A stretch of 18,687 nt of DNA, taken from assembly GCA_964427175.1 (NCBI GenBank), contig CAYRTP010000029.1, positions 1 through 18,687 of the forward strand. The letters are read 5' to 3'. Positions 14,566-18,687 of this stretch are shown in pieces (the first letter of the stretch is position 1; each line of letters starts with the position of its first letter). The position numbers and the translations under genes are program-made. The DNA comes from CAMEON01 sp964427175 (lineage in GTDB: Bacteria; Bacillota; Clostridia; Oscillospirales; CAG-272). The notes under the pieces were generated by a model. That model had not been told where the DNA came from. It searched no databases and saw nothing but the letters and a program-made list of their open reading frames with translations.

Positions 14566-15384
14566 ATGGCAAAGCTTCATTTTCTCAAGTCGGTGGCCGA
14601 CACCATCAACACATCCATCATCCTGGAGAACGGTTCTTCCCTCATTGTATTCGACGGCGGTCAAGCCTGTGAGGCCGAATACCTCCACGAATACCTGCTG
14701 GGGCTGGGCGGTCACGTGGATGCCTGGTTCCTCACCCACGCCCATGACGATCACGTACAGGCCATCTACACCATCCTGGACAAGTACAATGACGTAACCG
14801 TGGACAAGGTCTGCTACAACTTCCCCTGCGACGAGTGGCTGATCAAGTATGACTGCGGAGACGAGGCCATTCGCATGGCCACCAATCTTCGCCGTTGCTT
14901 CACCGAGCAGAATATCCCCGTGGACACGGTACAGGTGGGTGATCTCTACCGGTTGGACGGCATGACGGTACGGGTCCTGCGGGTTCCCGACGAGTCCATC
15001 ACCAGCGATCCCATCAACAACTCCACCACCGTCTACCGCGTGGAGGCGGACGGCAAGAGCATTCTGATCCTGGGCGACCTGGGGGCCCTGGCGGGGCTCC
15101 AGCTGTTGGAGATCACCGCTCCTTCCCTCATCAAGGCCGACTACGTGCAGATGGCGCACCACGGTCAGAACGGTGTCACCCGAGAGGTCTACGAGGCCGC
15201 CCGTCCCGACTACTGCCTGTGGGCCACCCCCACCTGGCTGTGGGACAACCGAGGCCCCGGGGGCTATGACACGGGCATCTACCAAACGGTGGTCACCCGC
15301 GGCTGGATCAGTGCCATGCACTGCGTCAAACGGCACTATCTGATGCAGGAAGGCACCCACGTCATCGAATTGGGAGGCGAGTAA
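14566..15384 (+). CDS. MBL-fold metallohydrolase, copy 2
   Basis: 272-aa tandem paralog of the preceding gene. The metal motif HAHDDH (58-63) sits at exactly the same residues as in copy 1, with ILGDL and AHHGQNG following, so both copies appear catalytically intact. Differences near the active site (HAHDDHVQ against HFHDDHFG, MAHHG against MSHHG) and a diverged central region suggest different substrates or a regulatory division of labour rather than simple dosage. AAAGGAG lies 8 nt before the ATG. The stop codon is followed after one base by the ATG of the alpha/beta hydrolase, whose ribosome site lies inside the end of this gene, so expression of the two is tightly linked. There is no export signal. 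Substrate unknown. Confidence 0.9.
   Translation: MAKLHFLKSVADTINTSIILENGSSLIVFDGGQACEAEYLHEYLLGLGGHVDAWFLTHAHDDHVQAIYTILDKYNDVTVDKVCYNFPCDEWLIKYDCGDEAIRMATNLRRCFTEQNIPVDTVQVGDLYRLDGMTVRVLRVPDESITSDPINNSTTVYRVEADGKSILILGDLGALAGLQLLEITAPSLIKADYVQMAHHGQNGVTREVYEAARPDYCLWATPTWLWDNRGPGGYDTGIYQTVVTRGWISAMHCVKRHYLMQEGTHVIELGGE
15184..15329 (+). repeat. 146-bp perfect direct repeat, unit 2 (in MBL copy 2)
   Basis: Second unit of the identical tract shared with 14343-14488. It covers the C-terminal segment from EVYEAARPDYCLW to the residues before KRHYLMQEG. Confidence 0.95.
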
Positions 15385-15385
15385 T

Positions 15386-16357
15386 ATGCTGTTTTTGTGG
15401 ATCGGACTGGGCATTGCGGGTCTATTCCTACTGACCGTCCTTATCGCCGCTCTGGTCTGCCATATCCGTATGTTCCACTCCCCGCCCCGCCGGGTGCTGG
15501 GAGAGGATGAATTCGACATTCCCCCGGGGGAGATCTACGAGCCCTATCGGGAGGATATGATCGCCTGGACCAAAATGATCCGCGCTTACCCCTACAAGGA
15601 GTATGCCATTCGCTCCTTCGACGGGCTGACCTTGCGGGCCAAGCTCTTTGAATACAAGGAGGGCGCGCCCATCGAGCTGATGTTCCACGGCTACAAGGGC
15701 TGTGCTGAGCGGGATCTGAACGGCGGTGTGGAGCGTTGCTTCAAGCTGGGGCACAGTGCCATGCTCATCGACCACCGCGCCAGCGGATTCTCGGACGGAA
15801 GCGTCATCACCTTCGGTATTCTGGAGGTGCGGGACTGCTTCGACTGGATCGACTTTGCAATCAAGGAGTTCGGTGAGGACGTGCGGCTGATCCTCACGGG
15901 TATGTCCATGGGGGCGGCCACCGTCATGATGGCCTCCCAGGGGCGGAATCGGGACGGCGTTCTGCCTCCCCAGGTACAGTATATCCTGGCGGATTGCGGT
16001 TACTCCTCGGCCAAGGAGATCATCTCCAAGGTCATGGGTGAAATGGGACTTCCCCCCGCTCTGCTCTACCCTTGCGCCAAGGTGGGGGCTCGGCTGTTCG
16101 GGCATTTTGACCTGGACGAGACCTCCCCCATGGAGGCGGTGGCGCGGGCAAGGGTGCCCATGGTCTTTGCCCACGGAGAAGCTGACGATTTCGTTCCCTG
16201 TGACATGAGTGTGCGGCTCCACGGGGCCTGTTCCTCGGCCTGCAAAAAGCTGGTCACGGTCCCCGGCGCGGGACACGGCCTGGCCTTCCCCCTCGGGCGG
16301 GATTCTTACGTGGAGGCGTTGGCGGAGTTTAAGCGGGATTGTGGGTTTGAGTTTTGA
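15386..16357 (+). CDS. Membrane-anchored alpha/beta hydrolase
   Basis: 323 aa. An N-terminal membrane helix (about 4-25) with a following basic stretch anchors the protein; it may be a signal anchor, but orientation cannot be fixed by eye. The soluble part is an alpha/beta hydrolase of the dienelactone-hydrolase/prolyl-oligopeptidase-like type: FHGYKG (100-105) forms the oxyanion region, GMSMG places the nucleophile at Ser174, HGEADDFVP gives Asp268 (or 267), and GHG gives His297. A complete triad predicts esterase, amidase or thioesterase activity. GGGAGG, inside the end of the MBL gene, is 8 nt from the ATG. It is the last gene of the operon, ending 26 nt before the terminator. Pairing with two MBL hydrolases suggests successive hydrolytic steps on one substrate, an inference. 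Confidence 0.88.
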   Translation: MLFLWIGLGIAGLFLLTVLIAALVCHIRMFHSPPRRVLGEDEFDIPPGEIYEPYREDMIAWTKMIRAYPYKEYAIRSFDGLTLRAKLFEYKEGAPIELMFHGYKGCAERDLNGGVERCFKLGHSAMLIDHRASGFSDGSVITFGILEVRDCFDWIDFAIKEFGEDVRLILTGMSMGAATVMMASQGRNRDGVLPPQVQYILADCGYSSAKEIISKVMGEMGLPPALLYPCAKVGARLFGHFDLDETSPMEAVARARVPMVFAHGEADDFVPCDMSVRLHGACSSACKKLVTVPGAGHGLAFPLGRDSYVEALAEFKRDCGFEF

Positions 16358-16383
16358 ATCGGAATCATATATTCTGAAAAAAT

Positions 16384-16447
16384 ATCCCCTTAGGGTAGTC
16401 TTGAAAGCTTTTTCAAGCTTCAAGCATCTACTCTAAGGGGATTTTTT
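16384..16447 (+). terminator. Bidirectional intrinsic terminator with nested hairpin
   Basis: Arms 16384-16398 and 16428-16442 pair over 15 bp with one G-U wobble in plus-strand RNA (16394/16432), followed by six T. Within the 29-nt loop a second hairpin forms, CTTGAAA (16400-16406) with TTTCAAG (16411-16417). On the minus strand the stem is followed by ATA and a T-tract, so it can also end the convergent solute-binding gene whose stop lies 30 nt away. Confidence 0.9.
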
Positions 16448-16477
16448 GCTGAATCGTTCTATTCGACTCAAGTGGAA

Positions 16478-17989
16478 TCACTTATCCAGCTTATCCAAAG
16501 ACTTGCAGACCCGCTCCAGGCTCTTCTTGCAGGCCGCGTTCTTGGCCTTGTAGAGAGAAGCAGTGGAGTTGGTGCGGCTCTTGACGATGTCGCGGAGGCC
16601 GTGGTGGTATGCGCCCAGCTCATGGATGAGGAGGATACCGGCATCAATGTAGACGTTTTCCGAGATGATGTCGATCATATCAGCCGACTGGGGATCCTGG
16701 GCCAGCTTGGTCCGCAGGGTGGTCTCATAGTAGGCGGGCTTGACGATGTGGTAGCTGGCCGAGCTCATGGCCTCCAGCACGGCACTCATCTCAGCCAGGC
16801 GGTCGCCCGTAACCGTGACGGGAATAGAGACCGCGGTGAACTGGTCATGGAGCATGGTGTAGTAGCCGTCCTGCTGCTCGTCATACTTGGGCATGGGGAC
16901 GATCCCGTATTCCTGCTCCATGTTCCGCATGACCGAGTTTTCCATTTCCATGAGACGGATGGTGGCCATGGCGGCATGGTTTTCGGTGAACAAGGTGCGG
17001 ATCAGGGCAAAGATGGCATCATCTCCCGCATCGGGCAGTGCATCCAGCGTACCGCCCTCGGTATTGTAGTAGAGGTGCTGGATCTTATCCACCGCGTCGT
17101 GGAGCTTTTCGGTATCCAATACCAACTGGTAGTTACCCTCATCGTCCCGTTTCAGAATATCCAGCTGTAAGGCACTCCAGTAGGCATCCAGAGAGGTGTA
17201 GCTGCTGGTGACCAGACCGAAGGTGTCCAGGCCGTTCCAATCCTGCTTGCCGTTGCCGTCGTCGGTATGGAAAAGGGGGACCAGCTGGGCCTGTTTGTCC
17301 AGGGTCCAGGTGCCGTTCTCTACGTACTCGTAGAGGAGGGGCTGAGCGGCATCCTCGAACAGATTCTTATTGAAGACCGTAATGAAACCGAAGCGGTACA
17401 TGGACAGGAGCATGGAGCCGAGCAGGGCATACTGGGAGCCCTTGTACTCCACTGCATCGTGGAAGCCCTGGGTCCACCAAACCTGGTCAAAATCGATGTA
17501 CTCGGTCGTGCGGAGGTCCGCGAAGCAACCGCTCAAAGAGGCGGATATGATCTGATGGCTGCAATCGGCCAGGATATCGTAGTCCTTACTACCGCCCTTG
17601 ACAGCCACAACCACCTTATCCAAAGCGGTGCCTGAGCCGCCGCTCTCCTGCATACTGATGATCTTAACCCCCAAACGCTCCTCAACCGCCTTGTTTCGCT
17701 CAAAGATGGCATCGTTGACGGGCTCGCTCTTGAGGCCGTCTACCGCGATCTCGCTGACGGTCCAGCTTGCCTCGGTACGGCAGATGATGGAAACCTCGTC
17801 ATCATCGTAGTACAGATCCTCGGGGAGATCGTCCGAAATAATGGAGACGGTTTCGGTTTCGGGGGGAATGAACGGATTCTCGGTGATATCGGATGCGGTG
17901 CCGCCGGTCGCGCAGGATGCCAGGGAGCCCGAGAGCATCAGCGCAGCCAGAAGAGCCGATAGTATGCGGGTCTTGGAAGTCGGTTTCAT
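16478..17989 (-). CDS. Extracellular solute-binding lipoprotein of an ABC importer (orphan)
   Basis: 503 aa. The start at 17989 has a strong AAGGAGG 5 nt upstream and begins a clean lipoprotein signal peptide with lipobox LASC (Cys26); a longer frame from 18016 is rejected. The mature protein has the general pattern of family-1 carbohydrate-binding proteins: VGTA-like first lobe region DYDILADCSHQI, FITVFNKNLFED near the hinge, NGTWTLDK, a TENHAAM segment, and MPKYDEQQDGYYT before the last lobe. It should capture a sugar, oligosaccharide or similar compound outside the cell and hand it to an ABC permease. No permease or ATPase for import is nearby: the gene stands alone between its own promoter and a terminator. 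The C-terminus is Lys-rich (ACKKSLERVCKSLDKLDK). Confidence 0.88.
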   Translation of the reverse strand: MKPTSKTRILSALLAALMLSGSLASCATGGTASDITENPFIPPETETVSIISDDLPEDLYYDDDEVSIICRTEASWTVSEIAVDGLKSEPVNDAIFERNKAVEERLGVKIISMQESGGSGTALDKVVVAVKGGSKDYDILADCSHQIISASLSGCFADLRTTEYIDFDQVWWTQGFHDAVEYKGSQYALLGSMLLSMYRFGFITVFNKNLFEDAAQPLLYEYVENGTWTLDKQAQLVPLFHTDDGNGKQDWNGLDTFGLVTSSYTSLDAYWSALQLDILKRDDEGNYQLVLDTEKLHDAVDKIQHLYYNTEGGTLDALPDAGDDAIFALIRTLFTENHAAMATIRLMEMENSVMRNMEQEYGIVPMPKYDEQQDGYYTMLHDQFTAVSIPVTVTGDRLAEMSAVLEAMSSASYHIVKPAYYETTLRTKLAQDPQSADMIDIISENVYIDAGILLIHELGAYHHGLRDIVKSRTNSTASLYKAKNAACKKSLERVCKSLDKLDK

Positions 17990-18043
17990 AAGGTCCTCCT
18001 TGATTGAACAGGGCACTTACAGAATATGCCCCTATTTTTTACC

Positions 18044-18073
18044 ATTATAACATGGATATGGGCGGTCTGTCAA
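18044..18073 (-). promoter_or_regulatory. Sigma-A promoter with extended -10 for the solute-binding gene
   Basis: On the minus strand TTGACA (18073-18068), an 18-nt spacer and TATAAT (18049-18044), with TG one base before the -10 (TGTTATAAT), match all 12 consensus positions. The start near 18037 leaves a leader of about 50 nt ending in AAGGAGG. Confidence 0.85.
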
Positions 18074-18263
18074 GGCAAAGAAGTTTTTTCATCCAAATCG
18101 CCAAAAAAAGTTTGTCTGAATTGGACAAATGGACAACCCCGCGGTAGTGGCCCTCCGGGACCAAGCCGTTCTCGGGGACGCGGGAAAATTCGGTCTCGCA
18201 TAGGTTTTCGGAAAGCAGGCGGTAACCGCTGGGAAATAATCCGTCCAAAATCCGCCCATCCTC

Positions 18264-18292
18264 TTGACCCGATGCGTTTTTTATGGTATAAT
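18264..18292 (+). promoter_or_regulatory. Sigma-A promoter with extended -10 for rnhA
   Basis: TTGACC (18264-18269), a 17-nt spacer and TATAAT (18287-18292), preceded by TGG, match 11 of 12 consensus positions. The start would fall near 18299, about 39 nt before the ATG. Confidence 0.82.
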
Positions 18293-18337
18293 ATTTTAAA
18301 GTTCGTTACATCCTCTATCAAGGAGAAACCCAAAACC

Positions 18338-18687
18338 ATGAAACACGTTGACATATACACCGACGGTGCCTGCCGCGGTAATCCCGGCCCCGGCGGATGG
18401 GGGGCCATCCTGGTCTACAACGGCATCGAGAAGGAGCTCTCGGGCGGCGAGGCCAACACCACCAACAACCGTATGGAGCTCACCGCCGTCATCACCGCCC
18501 TGTCCGCCCTCAAGGAGTCCTGCGAGGTGACCCTGACCTCCGACTCCAAGTACGTCATCGACGGCATAACCAAGGGCTGGGCCGAGTCCTGGAAGCGGCG
18601 GGGCTGGATCAAGGGAGACAAGACCCCCGCCCTCAACCCCGACCTGTGGGATGCCCTCCTCAACCAGGTCGCCCGCCACAAGGTAGA
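18338..18687 (+). CDS. rnhA: Ribonuclease HI (3' end beyond right edge)
   Basis: 116 complete codons are visible. The opening YTDGACRGNPGPGGWG is diagnostic of bacterial RNase HI, which cuts the RNA strand of RNA-DNA hybrids. Three catalytic carboxylates are present at the expected positions: Asp9 (TDGA), Glu47 (NNRMEL) and Asp69 (TSDSKYV). The fourth lies outside the window. The basic-handle segment GWAESWKRRGWIK is also present. AAGGAG (18320-18325) is 12 nt from the ATG, a longer spacing than for its neighbours, but no other start fits the conserved N-terminus. It is divergent from the solute-binding gene. Confidence 0.97.
   Translation, partial: MKHVDIYTDGACRGNPGPGGWGAILVYNGIEKELSGGEANTTNNRMELTAVITALSALKESCEVTLTSDSKYVIDGITKGWAESWKRRGWIKGDKTPALNPDLWDALLNQVARHKV

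Noticed and set aside
14521..15519. Minus-strand open frames across the MBL and hydrolase genes
   Set aside because: The plus-strand frames carry MBL metal motifs and a Ser-Asp-His triad; the minus frames are shadows produced by codon bias, and repeat in both MBL copies only because the DNA does.
17990..18016. N-terminal extension of the solute-binding protein
   Set aside because: It would include the strong AAGGAGG ribosome site within the coding region and spoil the lipoprotein signal peptide beginning at 17989.
18045..18248. Small 67-codon minus-strand gene
   Set aside because: It starts only at TTG without a ribosome site and runs through the -35 and -10 boxes of the solute-binding gene; kept only as a possible remnant.

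Overview
The window (about 18.7 kb, GC-rich) looks like the chromosome of an anaerobic, uncultured-type Clostridia (Firmicutes), for example an Oscillospiraceae- or Christensenellales-like gut bacterium. The basis is strong AAGGAG ribosome sites before nearly every gene, sigma-A promoters close to TTGACA/TATAAT, lipoproteins with Gram-positive style signal peptides, and fused ABC-FtsX exporters. The taxon is an inference. I see no rRNA, tRNA, CRISPR array, phage gene or insertion sequence.

Layout. Positions 1-13494 hold one long leftward gene train. From the upstream end it runs: two tandem paralogous lipoproteins of unknown function (13494-10529), phosphopentomutase deoB (10501-9323), a GH106-like glycoside hydrolase (9309-6922), recQ helicase (6929-5028, overlapping the hydrolase by 8 nt), then a strong internal promoter, a two-hairpin leader, and two ABC ATPase/FtsX-permease fusions (4837-2432 and 2435 to beyond the left edge, overlapping by 4 nt). 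A divergent promoter region (13495-13715) separates this train from a rightward operon at 13716-16357: two tandem MBL-fold metallohydrolase paralogs followed by a membrane-anchored alpha/beta hydrolase. A bidirectional terminator (16384-16447) separates that operon from a convergent leftward solute-binding lipoprotein (17989-16478). A second divergent region (17990-18337) precedes rnhA (RNase HI), which is cut by the right edge.

How the genes work together. The two ABC fusions probably form one heterodimeric MacB/Bce-like machine. They may be regulated at the dyad placed on their transcription start. deoB and recQ are housekeeping genes sharing a transcript with a cytosolic glycosidase and two lipoproteins, a mixed operon without an obvious single pathway. 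The MBL-MBL-hydrolase cassette is compact, driven by a perfect consensus promoter, and carries a 146-bp stretch that is identical between the two MBL genes, a sign of recent gene conversion or homogenisation. The most promising unexplained items are this cassette, the internally duplicated lipoprotein pair, and the leader of the ABC operon.
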